64,000 nt of DNA from Algoriphagus marinus (GCF_001936475.1 NZ_MSPQ01000012.1:1-64000); one strand, 5' to 3'. Numbered from the stretch's first letter, positions 46,322-57,446 are shown. Program-made: numbers and translations. The notes: generated by a model not told the origin, from the letters alone.

Positions 46322-49300
46322 CTATTGAGATAAATTAAATCTTAATTGTCCACCAAATGAAGTCGAGGCTCGTTTGTATGCAGTAGTCACTCGAGGATCA
46401 TTAACGGTGCGATCAAAATAGAAAGTTAAATTCAGGTTCTGATTGATCAGATAACTTACAGTTGGTCTGATTTGTAAACTTAGATTTCCATTGGTAATTG
46501 TACTGGCTTCTTCAATTTTTCGCTGTACAGTTCGAGTATCTACTATACGTGTGTCCATACGGAATTGAAGGTCATTTTTCAAAACAGTTTGCCTTCCTTG
46601 AATTTTGAAAGGAATCTTCATTCCAGCTTTGATGTAACCTATGTTGATACCAATGTCGCTGCTTCGCTGTTCGGTAACTTGGGAATTAGAAAAATTAAGG
46701 CCAAGGTTCCGTTCTTTATTGTAGTTTATCGAAATATTCAATCGATCTTTTGTCAATAGATCGATTCCGATCAAAGGACTAAATCGTTCCGAAAGTACTA
46801 CCTGATTTAATACATAGATTGGAATGAATTGGCCAGATTCATTTACTTCTGTAGGAACTGGAATGTTTTGTAGTGTATTGTATAGCTCTAATCCACGCTG
46901 GTATTGAAGTGAGTTTGAGAAGTTGCTTGCATCATAATTAGACTCGTAAGCATGCGTGATATTAATGCTACTGAAGATATCCTTTAATCCATTTAGCCTA
47001 GAAAGGCCGCGATAATCCAGTCTCCAATTTGGTAATGGAGTTTTTGGAAATGGATTTAAATTAATTTCAGATGCACTCTTACCCCTATATGCAGCTATAA
47101 AAGATGGAATAAGTACATCTTGACCATTTAAGGCATATTCCCCTCCCGTGATTGAACCATCAAGTCTTGATTTAATGATTGCTCGATTGTTTTCAAAATC
47201 GGTAAATAGTGGAGATATATTATCAAAATCATCACGACTAAATGTCGTTCCTATCATAATTGTGGTTATGCTGTAAGCTCCAATTCTATTTGGACTTATC
47301 GAAAGGTATTCCCCAGGATTATCAGTTGAGTTTCTAAAAATCTCTTGGTAATCTCCTATTTCCCGTTTGGTAGCATTGAGGGTTATTCGGAAGTCCTGAA
47401 TAGGCTCTACAATACTTCCAAACTTCATGTTTACCGCTCTGTTTTGAGAAAAAGGCTGCGTCAATTCGGCACTTGGCGCCATTATTCCTGCATTTGCAAA
47501 ATCATTTCTAATGGTAGGATCTTGAGACCCAAATAGGAATCCTAGTCCAGGGTTATTAAATGCTCGGTCCATGCCTAACAGACCAGTGTTAGGGAGATAC
47601 CCTGGAAGGAATGTTCCTTCGATTTTCCCGACGGTAAAAGTAAATTCTTTAACCATCATTAGCGCTTTAATGATTTTGTTGGTAAAAGGCGTGCCTATTG
47701 TGTCTTCTGCGTTTATACTTTCTCTTCCTGGGATACTAGGCCGCTTAGGAGTATTCAGTGCGGCGAGCTTTTTATTTTTGTTATATAATTTAACAAGGTC
47801 TAATTTTCCAATTATTGATTGGTCTCGTGTGTTTTGGATAGCGTTACCTAAGGTGTCTTTCTGGCCAATCGCACCTGTCATCCAAGTATAGGTTGTCCCA
47901 TATCTGTATTCCGCACGAATCCAATCGGTAAGTGGAGATTTATCAAATGGTACAGTATAATTCAGTGTCGCATTTTGGTTATAATTAGTTCTTCTACCAA
48001 AATTCCAGAAATTAGCTCGTACAGAATCAGACTTTTGCTCTGTATCCAAATCTCCTTGAGGTTCATCTACAACTGCAAGGACACTCGCTGTATAATCTAC
48101 TCGAAGATTTTTTGTCAAATCCCAGTTGACCGTATAGAACCGATTCATAAAAAAGCTCTTCTGGAAGAGTGGATCAACCCCTGAAGTGCCCAATTGGTCA
48201 TTTCTATATTGAGACCTCAAAAACCGCCGATCTACATCGAGTCGCGCCAAAACTAAAGTTGGAGACAAATTCAGATTAAAATCTTTGATCAACCTCAAAT
48301 GTGGAGAATTCAAGAACTCTGAATTCTTGAAAGGTTCAATACTCCAAGGTTTTGGTTGATAGCTATAAGTAATGTTACCTCTATAAGTTTTGAAATTATA
48401 GTCTTGGATTTGAGCGTTAGTTTGTGTCACGGTCCCGTAAGCGTAGGAAAGTGAAAAATTGCTAATATCGAAGAATCTGCTTTTTGCATCAGGATTAGTT
48501 TTTATTTTCCTGACGTTGTTGAAACTGATATTTTTTCTGTCCATTTGATCTAATGCAATTTCACGATAGGCCTCTCGTTGGGCATCCGTTTCAAATTTTT
48601 GCAAAGCAACCTCAAATGGAACATCCGGATTTAAAGGATCATACTCGGGCTTGGTCGTTGAGTTTTCGATACTGAAGTAGAAAGGAATACTTACACCAAG
48701 AGCTTCAGGCAACAATTTATGGATGTCTACATTGGTGGAGATATCATATTGTGTTGTAGCAGTTCTTGATCGCTGGGAAAGTCTGGTTTCTAATCCGCCA
48801 AATCCAATTGAATTATGACGAATCGAAGCAGATACCACAGCCACATCTGCAATTTTTGCATTTAATAAAGCATTGGCAGCCCAGCCATTTGATTTGGTTG
48901 CACCAGTCACTCTGAGCTCATTTGCCCATATACAAACGCTTCTACTTCCGCCACCATTTAGGCCTGGGTTTCTCACACCAATCATCGAGGATTGGGAGAG
49001 TGATAATTCCGGTCTTCCAACTACCGTCACCTTATATTGTCTTATTTGCTGAGAAAAAGGAAGGTTGAGGGGCACTTGGTTATTGTCTCTGGCGACTTTT
49101 ACACCTACAATTTCTTGGATTGCTATGTCAATTTCGTTTTCCAAAGGCCAAATCTGCCTCGGATCCCGAGTACCTTTTGGAGTGATAATCAAAGGCACTT
49201 CAATCTCATAGTAGTTGTCTGTATAGTCAGTTCCTAATCGTAGGAATGCAGTTATCTCCCCATCCAATGCATCTTCACTGTCAGCGTGGAGGAACATTTT

Positions 49301-52300
49301 GATTCGTTCAAACTGTACCAAATCCAAAGTGACATTTTTAAATACTGCCCGGGCATCTTTTGCTTGAAGATCTTCTACGCATACTCGAAGTGATTGCTCA
49401 TTAAGTCTTCGCTCCACGGTAGAAGTATTGTCACGATCCCGTATGATTCCCGGAGGGAGTACATATGGACTTTGAGTGGCACTTCCTTGACTGTTTTCCT
49501 CAATTCCTACTACATCTACGGTCACATTTGAATTGTCAGGTTCCGGTATTTCGAAAAAACCTCTTTCAAAAAGAGACTCTTGGAAGACTCGCCACTGACT
49601 CCCGACCATTCTGAAATTTGCCATACGCATGACTACCGGCTGTTCAAAATCCGTCAAATATGTACGGATCCATCGGATTGATTTAAAGCCCGTTATATTC
49701 CCTTGAACTCGGTCGGGTTGTCGAACAGGAATTCGAATTAAATACCAATCTACACTTTCACCTGCCTCGACGTGAGTGACTTTATCTACGATATAATTCC
49801 TGCCCACTTCCAATTGACCAGGTCGAAGATCTAACTCATACTCGTAGTAGTTTTCAAGTTCGTTAATTGTGTTATCAGTATTCAAATCCTCATTGTCTGG
49901 GAGGTTGGAGCCAGATGGAGTATATGGGAGGTTTTGGTTAGCAGTGACTGGAGTATTTTGCTCCATTCCGTTAAATTTCTTGTAGCGCTCCAGAATTTTT
50001 ACATTATTCTCATCAAATCTTTCATCAAGGTAATATTGAAAAAAGTCTGCGGAAACGTCCTGCTCGATTGTATTTCGAGCTTCCTGCGAGACGGTGATTC
50101 GATCTAAAAATCTACTTCTGAAGTAAGCTGGCTCGTCTTCATTTTTTAATCCATCAAAACCTACGTCTTGATTTATACGAGAGGTCTCTGAGTTATCGAA
50201 AGCGGGTAGTAAAAATTGTTCTCTTGTGATTCTTCCCCATTCATTACTTCCGGTTTCTGCAGGGTCGCCATCTGCAGGAAGGCCATTTTCAAAAGCATGC
50301 CTTCCATCCTTCATCACATCTTCTGAAATATCACCCAGGTTGATGAACATTTTTCCTCCGGTAGTATTATTTTGATTGAATACCCCATCTAAAACTCGTC
50401 CATTTTCACCTTCAATGAATGGGTCTAATAGCCAAAATTCCAGGTAATCAATATTGGTTCTGTCAAAATCTACTTCAGTAGTAATTGCACGGGTAATTGC
50501 ACCATAGTTTCGTTTTGGGTTTGGTAAGAAGCCTTCAAAAGTCAAGTCCGGATTGTAATTGTACATTCCTCGTTCGCTTGGGAAAAACGCAAATTCAAAT
50601 AAGGGCTCTGGAGTAATGATAACTTCCCTGTCTTGCTGAGGGAAAATCTCCTGAGGGAGAACTCTCCTTACATAATGATTCCTTCTGTCTTCCCGGGTGA
50701 TATTACTTGGGACTCCAGGTCCGTTTTCTCTGTAAAAAATATTATCGATGTTATACCAAGCTACTCGGGCTCTTCTGTAAGTCGCGCCTAGGTTGTCTTC
50801 AGTTTGATTACTCAAGTCAAAGCGATTGTCGTTGGTAGCAGGAGTAGATCCTAATTTCCAATTTTGATTGGCAGCACCACCTAGATTAAATGGTGTCACC
50901 GCTGCCTCAAAGTCATCAATATAGGATGCCTGCTCCCCATTTACCTGATTGGATGTGCCTGGAATTAGATGTGCAAATTCACCACTAAAATTAACCATGG
51001 AGGCTTCCTTCGTATCGGTAAAAGGTAGTGCATCAGCAAGTTTGGTTAGAAAACGCGATTCGCTGCTATAATTAGCATCTAATCCCCACATGCTATTTCG
51101 CAGCGTTTCACTTCCAGTTGCTATTCGGGTTACGTTTGGTCTTTCATTGAGGTAAAGAAAAGTACCTCCCAAATTGAATTTGTCATTGAAAAGATAGTCC
51201 AGCCTTGTTCCAAGTAAACTTCTCGTTTGAAAAGAAACCAAATCAGCTTTTTCAAAACTGACATTAATCTGCTTTCCGGATTGAAGAATTGCATCGTTGA
51301 TGATTACAAGTCTCCCGGTATTGTAATCAACTGTGAAATCTACTCCTTCAGTAAGTGGGATATTCCCTGCTTGTACGATAACTGATCCTGGAGAAATATT
51401 CAAACCGGGGAGTTGGATTTCGCTAGCTGAACCAGCAGTCAATCGACCCTTAATGAAATATTTATTTAATCGGGTGACTAGTTCAGCATCAGCCTGTGTA
51501 GTTCGATACAAGGTATCGTAGACATATTTGTCCTTAAGTACAATTTCCGATTGGGTGAAATTTTTCTCCAGATTTGACCCGAAAGGCTCCAAGACTGGAA
51601 AGACCAAAAGCCCACGATTAGTCAAAATGGTCAACCCTTCTACAAAGTCGAAATTACCGTCGGGAGCGGGGTCGTTTTGAGGATTTAAATTATCTAAACC
51701 TGTTAATCGAATGAGGGGAACATCTTTTACATTTTGACCTTCCAATAATGAAGGATTATCTAAACCAGTGCGGTCGTCACGATAGATCACCTGTAATTGG
51801 AAGCCATCTCTCAAAATCTGATTTGCATTCAGTGAATAGACGTTTTTCATCATCAAATCCCAAGTTGGAATTCGTGGGTTAATTCGTGCCGGTCGAAGTA
51901 GCTTTAAGAAAATCATTTGATCTTCGGCGAGATTCTGATAATCTTCAGTCAATTCACCCACTTTATAGACTTGACCATTATAGGTGTATTCGAAAGAAAC
52001 TGCCAAGACTTCATCGTTTTGCAATCTTCTGAAAAGCGAAAGATATCCGAGCTGTTTATTAAAGAAAAATTCAGTTTCATCCAGTTTTCTGGCGCCGTTG
52101 ATTTGTTCAAAATCGACTCCTTTTCGTAAACCTAGACTACTTTCTATTTCTCGCGAACCTGTATCAAAGGGTCTGAAAGCCGGATTGTTTGAAATCGAGG
52201 AGTAAAGATTGTTAGCATTATTTGCCGCGGGTGAAGTAGGGTTTCCAGTACCGATTGCAGGATTATTTGGATTGAGGAGGACTCTTCCTTCCCCTAGATC

Positions 52301-53452
52301 TACAAATCCAGCAAAATTCCGAAGCGTCTCCGTATTTGTAGCCCGGTTCATTATATAGACTTCGATACGAGTTACATTGACTCCGGATAGGACTTGAGGA
52401 AGTCCTCTCAACCAACGCTCATAATTGTCTCTGAAAAAGTGAGAAAGAAAGAAATGTCTGTTTTCATCGTATTTCGAAGCTTGTATATCGAATGTTCTGC
52501 CTTGTCCATTCGCATCGATTACCAAATTATCTTGTCGACCTCGTTGAGTGGAGGCAACTGCAGTGACATTCAGTTTACCAAACTGCATTTGAGTCTTGAC
52601 GCCAAAAAGATTCTGTGCTCCCTGAATCAGTCGATTCTGTACAGGCATGCTTACATTGCCGATTTCGATTGATTTTACAATATCTTCTTCAAAACCATTA
52701 AACTCGACTTTCAACTGATTCTGAAAATCGAAAGAGTTATTGGAATCAAAATTCGCCCCGATTTTAACCTTTTCACCCAAGGTGCCATTGACGGCCATTT
52801 GTATCTGCTGGTCAAAATTAAAACCTCCATTTTGTTGTTGACGGATTGGAAGAGTCGGGTTATCTATTCTTCTGAAAACTGCCCCAAAATCCAGATTGAC
52901 ATACCCAGATGGCACAATATTGACGTCACTCCCTCCAAATAATCGATCAAATGTAGGGCTAACTGTCAAGGGAGGAATCAATCCTCGTCCTTCTACAGCG
53001 CTTTCACCATCTCCTCCTCGAGCTCTACTCCTCCAATAATCTTGTCGGTTTTTGTATTCTTGGATCTTTGAAAATTCTTCAAAATCATACTCTTGTTCAT
53101 TCCCTACCCGAGTGGAGTCTAGTTCATCTACGATTTTGTATCGTAGGGTTGAATCCATTACCACGGTTAAGTTTTGAGTCACCGGAGAGGGTGAATAGTA
53201 AGGGATTTTGGAATTAAAAAAAGGGTTTCTTGGGGGGAATAGGGGATTTGTCCTCATGTTTTGCCAAAGCAAATACGAGGGAGTCATTCTCCTAAGATTC
53301 AATGAATCAATCCGAGACTGAGTGCTGTCAGGACTGGTTTGTTGAGCCTGGGAAGGGTTAAAGGCGAGCAAGAGGCCAAATAGGATGATGAATTCAAGCC
53401 AACCTGCAAGAAACCTTCGCCTGAAAAAAGTCAGTGTCTTCCGAAAGTTCAA
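46322..53452 (-). CDS. sprA: Type IX secretion translocon SprA (Sov)
   Basis: 2376 residues, about the family length. Signal peptide follows a basic start (RKTLTFFRRRF) and ends NPSQAQQ near residue 37. The sequence shows the SprA hallmarks: alternating barrel strands, large extracellular inserts (about 830-1300 with NWKLGSTPATND and FAFFPSERGMYNYNPDL), and a final strand FGGQLRFNLSQ. SprA is a 36-strand outer-membrane pore that exports sorting-domain proteins and supports gliding. The start codon appears to be TTG at 53452: upstream codons in this frame reach the ruvA stop after four codons without an ATG, and the next Met is residue 57, beyond the signal peptide. It lies 12 bases behind ruvA. 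Confidence 0.96.
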   Translation of the reverse strand: MNFRKTLTFFRRRFLAGWLEFIILFGLLLAFNPSQAQQTSPDSTQSRIDSLNLRRMTPSYLLWQNMRTNPLFPPRNPFFNSKIPYYSPSPVTQNLTVVMDSTLRYKIVDELDSTRVGNEQEYDFEEFSKIQEYKNRQDYWRSRARGGDGESAVEGRGLIPPLTVSPTFDRLFGGSDVNIVPSGYVNLDFGAVFRRIDNPTLPIRQQQNGGFNFDQQIQMAVNGTLGEKVKIGANFDSNNSFDFQNQLKVEFNGFEEDIVKSIEIGNVSMPVQNRLIQGAQNLFGVKTQMQFGKLNVTAVASTQRGRQDNLVIDANGQGRTFDIQASKYDENRHFFLSHFFRDNYERWLRGLPQVLSGVNVTRIEVYIMNRATNTETLRNFAGFVDLGEGRVLLNPNNPAIGTGNPTSPAANNANNLYSSISNNPAFRPFDTGSREIESSLGLRKGVDFEQINGARKLDETEFFFNKQLGYLSLFRRLQNDEVLAVSFEYTYNGQVYKVGELTEDYQNLAEDQMIFLKLLRPARINPRIPTWDLMMKNVYSLNANQILRDGFQLQVIYRDDRTGLDNPSLLEGQNVKDVPLIRLTGLDNLNPQNDPAPDGNFDFVEGLTILTNRGLLVFPVLEPFGSNLEKNFTQSEIVLKDKYVYDTLYRTTQADAELVTRLNKYFIKGRLTAGSASEIQLPGLNISPGSVIVQAGNIPLTEGVDFTVDYNTGRLVIINDAILQSGKQINVSFEKADLVSFQTRSLLGTRLDYLFNDKFNLGGTFLYLNERPNVTRIATGSETLRNSMWGLDANYSSESRFLTKLADALPFTDTKEASMVNFSGEFAHLIPGTSNQVNGEQASYIDDFEAAVTPFNLGGAANQNWKLGSTPATNDNRFDLSNQTEDNLGATYRRARVAWYNIDNIFYRENGPGVPSNITREDRRNHYVRRVLPQEIFPQQDREVIITPEPLFEFAFFPSERGMYNYNPDLTFEGFLPNPKRNYGAITRAITTEVDFDRTNIDYLEFWLLDPFIEGENGRVLDGVFNQNNTTGGKMFINLGDISEDVMKDGRHAFENGLPADGDPAETGSNEWGRITREQFLLPAFDNSETSRINQDVGFDGLKNEDEPAYFRSRFLDRITVSQEARNTIEQDVSADFFQYYLDERFDENNVKILERYKKFNGMEQNTPVTANQNLPYTPSGSNLPDNEDLNTDNTINELENYYEYELDLRPGQLEVGRNYIVDKVTHVEAGESVDWYLIRIPVRQPDRVQGNITGFKSIRWIRTYLTDFEQPVVMRMANFRMVGSQWRVFQESLFERGFFEIPEPDNSNVTVDVVGIEENSQGSATQSPYVLPPGIIRDRDNTSTVERRLNEQSLRVCVEDLQAKDARAVFKNVTLDLVQFERIKMFLHADSEDALDGEITAFLRLGTDYTDNYYEIEVPLIITPKGTRDPRQIWPLENEIDIAIQEIVGVKVARDNNQVPLNLPFSQQIRQYKVTVVGRPELSLSQSSMIGVRNPGLNGGGSRSVCIWANELRVTGATKSNGWAANALLNAKIADVAVVSASIRHNSIGFGGLETRLSQRSRTATTQYDISTNVDIHKLLPEALGVSIPFYFSIENSTTKPEYDPLNPDVPFEVALQKFETDAQREAYREIALDQMDRKNISFNNVRKIKTNPDAKSRFFDISNFSLSYAYGTVTQTNAQIQDYNFKTYRGNITYSYQPKPWSIEPFKNSEFLNSPHLRLIKDFNLNLSPTLVLARLDVDRRFLRSQYRNDQLGTSGVDPLFQKSFFMNRFYTVNWDLTKNLRVDYTASVLAVVDEPQGDLDTEQKSDSVRANFWNFGRRTNYNQNATLNYTVPFDKSPLTDWIRAEYRYGTTYTWMTGAIGQKDTLGNAIQNTRDQSIIGKLDLVKLYNKNKKLAALNTPKRPSIPGRESINAEDTIGTPFTNKIIKALMMVKEFTFTVGKIEGTFLPGYLPNTGLLGMDRAFNNPGLGFLFGSQDPTIRNDFANAGIMAPSAELTQPFSQNRAVNMKFGSIVEPIQDFRITLNATKREIGDYQEIFRNSTDNPGEYLSISPNRIGAYSITTIMIGTTFSRDDFDNISPLFTDFENNRAIIKSRLDGSITGGEYALNGQDVLIPSFIAAYRGKSASEINLNPFPKTPLPNWRLDYRGLSRLNGLKDIFSSINITHAYESNYDASNFSNSLQYQRGLELYNTLQNIPVPTEVNESGQFIPIYVLNQVVLSERFSPLIGIDLLTKDRLNISINYNKERNLGLNFSNSQVTEQRSSDIGINIGYIKAGMKIPFKIQGRQTVLKNDLQFRMDTRIVDTRTVQRKIEEASTITNGNLSLQIRPTVSYLINQNLNLTFYFDRTVNDPRVTTAYKRASTSFGGQLRFNLSQ

Positions 53453-53464
53453 TACAGCTAGAAA

Positions 53465-54058
53465 TTATGGTGTCTTTAAAGATGCTTTAATTAAATCTTC
53501 TAATGAAATTTCTCCTTCTGTTTTTTTCAGCACCAAAGCTATATTTTTTTCAGCTGCAGCTTTTTGAAAACCAAGGGTAATTAATGCTTGTAACGCTTCT
53601 TCTCGGATTTTAGTATTTGATTTCAAGAATCCCAAAGAAGAAGTTGTATCTGTCCCTGATTTTCCAACTTTATCTTTTAATTCTAAGATAATTCTTTGAG
53701 CTGTCTTGGCTCCAATGCCCTTGACATGTTGTATGGTTGCTACATCACCTGAAAGGATCGCATGCTCAATTTCTTCGGTACTAAGTGAAGAAAGAATCAT
53801 TAACCCGGTGTTTGGACCTACACCATTGATTCCAATTAATAATAAAAATAAGCGCTTTTCTTCCTCTTGTTTGAATCCATAAAGTGTGTGTGCATCCTCT
53901 TTGATATGAAGAAAAGTGAGGAGCCTGATCTGCTCCTCATCTTTTATTTTGCTATAAGTCTGGAGGGAGATTTTCACGTGATACCCTAAACCTCCTACGT
54001 CAATGATTACATAAGTAGGATCTTTGAAAACCAATTTTCCACTTACATAGGAAATCAT
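53465..54058 (-). CDS. ruvA: Holliday junction branch-migration protein RuvA
   Basis: 197 residues, standard length. OB domain (MISYVSGKLVFKDPTYVIID), helix-hairpin-helix region with LLIGINGVGPNTGL and HVKGIGAKTAQRIILELKDK, and a C-terminal three-helix domain (about 150-197) that contacts RuvB. It binds four-way junctions and loads RuvB. It overlaps maeB by four bases (ATGA) and is followed closely by sprA. Confidence 0.97.
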   Translation of the reverse strand: MISYVSGKLVFKDPTYVIIDVGGLGYHVKISLQTYSKIKDEEQIRLLTFLHIKEDAHTLYGFKQEEEKRLFLLLIGINGVGPNTGLMILSSLSTEEIEHAILSGDVATIQHVKGIGAKTAQRIILELKDKVGKSGTDTTSSLGFLKSNTKIREEALQALITLGFQKAAAEKNIALVLKKTEGEISLEDLIKASLKTP

Positions 54059-56325
54059 ATTGAATCGTTCGTTTGGGCATCTACCACGGCGATGGCTACC
54101 ATATTTACGATTTCTCGTATGGAGCTACCTAGCTGGAGAATGTGAACAGGTTTGTTCATTCCAAGTAAAATTGGCCCAATCGCTTCGGCATTACCAAGTT
54201 CAGAAAGAAGCTTGTATGCAATATTTCCTGAACTCAAATCTGGGAAAATAAGAGTGTTTGCTTTTTTTCCAATCAGCTTGGAGAAAGGATACATATCTCT
54301 TTGAATCTCCTCATTAATTGCAACGTTCGCCTGCATTTCACCTTCTATAATCAAATCCGGATATTTTGCTTTAGCGAGTGCAGTTGCTTTTGCAGTTTTG
54401 GCAGGGATATCTCCCTGAGCAGAGCCAAAGTTTGAATAGGAGAGAATAGCTATTCTTGGCTCCATATTGAAGAATTTCACTGCCTCAGCCGTCAAACCAA
54501 TTATTTCCACCAATTCTTCGGCTGTTGGATCGAGATTTACTGTAGCATCCGCAAAGAAGAAAGGTCCCTTATCTGTATTCATGATATACATACCAGCTAC
54601 CCTTTTTACTCCTTTTTTCACCCCTATCGAATGCAAGGAAGGGAGAATAGTCTTCGGATAATCTCTGGTCAAGCCCGAAATAAAGGCATCTGCCGCTCCA
54701 GTTTCTACCATCAAAGCACCGAAGTAATTTCGTTGAGTGACTAATCGTGAGGCCTCTGAAATACTCATTCCTTTTCGCTGACGCTTTTCAAAAAGAATGG
54801 AGGTGAATTTTTGTATCATCTCCTTTTCCTCAAGCGGATCGATTATGGATACGTTTGAAAGATCAAGCGAATTATCCTGGATCAGACTTAGGATTTTTTC
54901 ACGATTTCCTAATAAAATAGGGTTTCCTATTTTTTCATCTTTGATGATCTGGGCTGCCTTAAGGATTTTTCGATTATCTGCCTCTGCAAAAACTACTCGT
55001 TTTGGATCTTTCTTAGCTCTTGCAATAACCACAGACATTAATCGCTGATCAATTCCGATTCGCTCTTGAAGTTCTAATTCATACGCATCCCAATCTTTGA
55101 TTGGAAATTTTGCAACACCAGACTCCATTGCAGCCTTTGCAACCGCCGGGGCAATTGTAGTAATGAGTCGTGGATCAAGTGGTTTTGGAATCAAATACAT
55201 TCTTCCAAATCCTAATTTACTTTCGCCGTATGCCTTATTTACAATATCTGGAACTGGTTCTTTTGCAAGTTTAGCAATTGCTTTTGCTGCAGCTAACTTC
55301 ATTTCTTCATTGATGGCAGTGGCACGGACATCAAGAGCTCCTCTAAAAATGTATGGGAAACCCAATACGTTATTCACTTGGTTAGGGTGATCAGATCGGC
55401 CTGTAGCCATGATTAAATCTTCCCGGGCTTCGATTGCAAGTTCGTAAGGTATCTCTGGATCCGGATTTGCTAAAGCAAAAACGATTGGATTCGGAGCCAT
55501 TAATTTTATTTGATCTTGGTTGACAATGTTTCCCGCAGAAAGTCCCAAAAAGACATCTGCATCTTTAAGTGCATCTGAAAGGGTGTGTATATCACGATCC
55601 GTTGAAAATTCCTTTTTGATATCATCAAGATCAGGTCTGTCATTTCGGATTGCACCTTCCTTGTCGCACATCACTAGGTTTTCTCGTTTCACCCCAAGAG
55701 ACATATAGAATCTGGTACAAGAAACAGCTGAAGCCCCCGCGCCATTTACAACAAGTTTTATTTTAGTAATATCTTTTTCTACGATTTCAAGTGCATTTAG
55801 CAATGCAGCTCCAGAAATAATCGCAGTCCCATGCTGATCATCGTGCATCACAGGGATATTCATTTGTTTTTTGAGCTCTCGCTCTATTTCGAAGCACTCT
55901 GGTGCTTTGATATCTTCTAGGTTGATTCCGCCAAAAGTGGGCTCTAAAGATCGGATGATCTCTATTAATTTCTTTGGGTCTTTTTCATTGATTTCAATAT
56001 CAAATACATCAATTCCTGCAAATTTTTTGAATAATACCCCTTTCCCCTCCATCACAGGCTTAGACGCTTCAGGGCCGATGTCTCCTAGTCCTAAAACAGC
56101 AGTTCCATTTGTGATAACTCCGATGAGGTTTCCTTTGGCTGTGTATTTATAGACGTTCTCCACGTCTGCTTCAATTTCTTTACAAGGCTCAGCCACTCCA
56201 GGGGAATAAGCAAGAGCGAGGTCCATTTGACTGGAAAGTGGTTTGGTTGGGACTACCTCAATTTTGCCAGGTGAACCCTGTGTATGATAATTGAGGGCGT
56301 CCTCTCTGCGAATTTTAATTGCCAT
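54055..56325 (-). CDS. maeB: NADP-dependent malic enzyme with phosphotransacetylase-like domain
   Basis: 756 residues, two domains. The malic domain (about 1-425) has TNGTAVLGLGDIGP, the metal site region VMHDDQHGTAI and the nucleotide motif VVNGAGASAV. The C-terminal half (about 430-756) is phosphotransacetylase-like (RVVFAEADNRKILKAA, FPDLSSGNIAYKLL), which in MaeB acts as an allosteric rather than catalytic domain. It oxidatively decarboxylates malate to pyruvate, giving NADPH. It is 23 bases after the DUF4837 gene and overlaps ruvA. Confidence 0.95.
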   Translation of the reverse strand: MAIKIRREDALNYHTQGSPGKIEVVPTKPLSSQMDLALAYSPGVAEPCKEIEADVENVYKYTAKGNLIGVITNGTAVLGLGDIGPEASKPVMEGKGVLFKKFAGIDVFDIEINEKDPKKLIEIIRSLEPTFGGINLEDIKAPECFEIERELKKQMNIPVMHDDQHGTAIISGAALLNALEIVEKDITKIKLVVNGAGASAVSCTRFYMSLGVKRENLVMCDKEGAIRNDRPDLDDIKKEFSTDRDIHTLSDALKDADVFLGLSAGNIVNQDQIKLMAPNPIVFALANPDPEIPYELAIEAREDLIMATGRSDHPNQVNNVLGFPYIFRGALDVRATAINEEMKLAAAKAIAKLAKEPVPDIVNKAYGESKLGFGRMYLIPKPLDPRLITTIAPAVAKAAMESGVAKFPIKDWDAYELELQERIGIDQRLMSVVIARAKKDPKRVVFAEADNRKILKAAQIIKDEKIGNPILLGNREKILSLIQDNSLDLSNVSIIDPLEEKEMIQKFTSILFEKRQRKGMSISEASRLVTQRNYFGALMVETGAADAFISGLTRDYPKTILPSLHSIGVKKGVKRVAGMYIMNTDKGPFFFADATVNLDPTAEELVEIIGLTAEAVKFFNMEPRIAILSYSNFGSAQGDIPAKTAKATALAKAKYPDLIIEGEMQANVAINEEIQRDMYPFSKLIGKKANTLIFPDLSSGNIAYKLLSELGNAEAIGPILLGMNKPVHILQLGSSIREIVNMVAIAVVDAQTNDSI

Positions 56326-56348
56326 AAAAAGCTAAAATTATTTTTGGG

Positions 56349-57446
56349 TTAGGTCTCCTCCTGCTCCTCTTTCCAATTTATATCTGTGTTTAGAAGAATG
56401 GTCTCTATCTCTCGAAGGGCATCTCGATGTACCTCATTTGGGTAATACACGAAACCTTCAAGGTAGTAAAGTTTTCCTTTTTCTTCGTCAACCATCAGAT
56501 AGCCTAGGTATGTTCCACCCATGCTTAAGTTGTTGGTTCTCCAGGAAGCCCTGATTTCGGTGGTAAAATTATCATTTATCACCATGTTTCGGAAGGCTGG
56601 GGGGATTTGTTTTTCCGTTAATACATAGGAGGTAGGATCCTCTGGATCTCCAAAAATATTGAATCTTGTAACTGAGTCTCTGATTTTGAGGATGTTCTCA
56701 GGAAAAGTTTGAGATTCATCAACATAATCTTCCACATGAAAAATTAAACTTATATCTGGCCGGTTGGCAGTTGGTGTGATTTGCCTTAACCATAAAAATC
56801 CTTTTTCGGACTTTGCTATTTGATAAGACGCGGGAACATTGATCTGAATACCTATGTTTTTTTTAGCTTCCGCAGCGGCTTCTGTATTTTTTCTGGCAAG
56901 GATAATTCTTTCTAATCTTCCCCTTTCCCGAACTTCAAATAAATTTTGAAGGCGGCTTCCATTTTTCTTGAGATTGGTGATGAGTTCATTCTCATTATTT
57001 CCAAAAAGATATAAAACCTCTTGCCCAATTGCATATTCATCTTCCATACGAAGCGAATATATACTTGGGTCATTCATTGCTTTCTCCTTGGACTCTTTCG
57101 AGAACTGGGAATTAATGACTTGACTGGATCCTCTCTTATCATCAAATGTTGTCACATAGATCAAATTGGTGGACATTTTCAGCATCCGGGTCATTGCTCT
57201 AGGATCTACAATATTGACTTTGAATTTAGCTTCTGACCTAAACATTCCAGGGAGATCTGATTCAAAGATATTTCTCAGTTCATCACCCACAGGACCGGCC
57301 CATTTCACTGAATCGATGACCATTATGATTTCTCCAATGGAACCACGTGCCTTTGGTTTGGAGCTGTCTGCCATACTTCCATCCTGGCTACAAGAGAAAA
57401 GGGCAGCAAATATTAATGTTAAAATACAGCTTGATATAATTCGCAT
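56349..57446 (-). CDS. DUF4837 family lipoprotein
   Basis: 365 residues. Lipoprotein signal with C19 in LFSCSQDG. The body matches DUF4837: GSIGEIIMVIDSVKWAGPVGDEL near the start, then a repeated alpha/beta arrangement, FLWLRQITPTANRPDISLIFH in the middle, and NNLSMGGTYLGYLMVDEEKGKL near the end. The family is found mainly in Bacteroidota and has no known function. It probably heads the transcript that continues into maeB, ruvA and sprA. Confidence 0.9.
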   Translation of the reverse strand: MRIISSCILTLIFAALFSCSQDGSMADSSKPKARGSIGEIIMVIDSVKWAGPVGDELRNIFESDLPGMFRSEAKFKVNIVDPRAMTRMLKMSTNLIYVTTFDDKRGSSQVINSQFSKESKEKAMNDPSIYSLRMEDEYAIGQEVLYLFGNNENELITNLKKNGSRLQNLFEVRERGRLERIILARKNTEAAAEAKKNIGIQINVPASYQIAKSEKGFLWLRQITPTANRPDISLIFHVEDYVDESQTFPENILKIRDSVTRFNIFGDPEDPTSYVLTEKQIPPAFRNMVINDNFTTEIRASWRTNNLSMGGTYLGYLMVDEEKGKLYYLEGFVYYPNEVHRDALREIETILLNTDINWKEEQEET

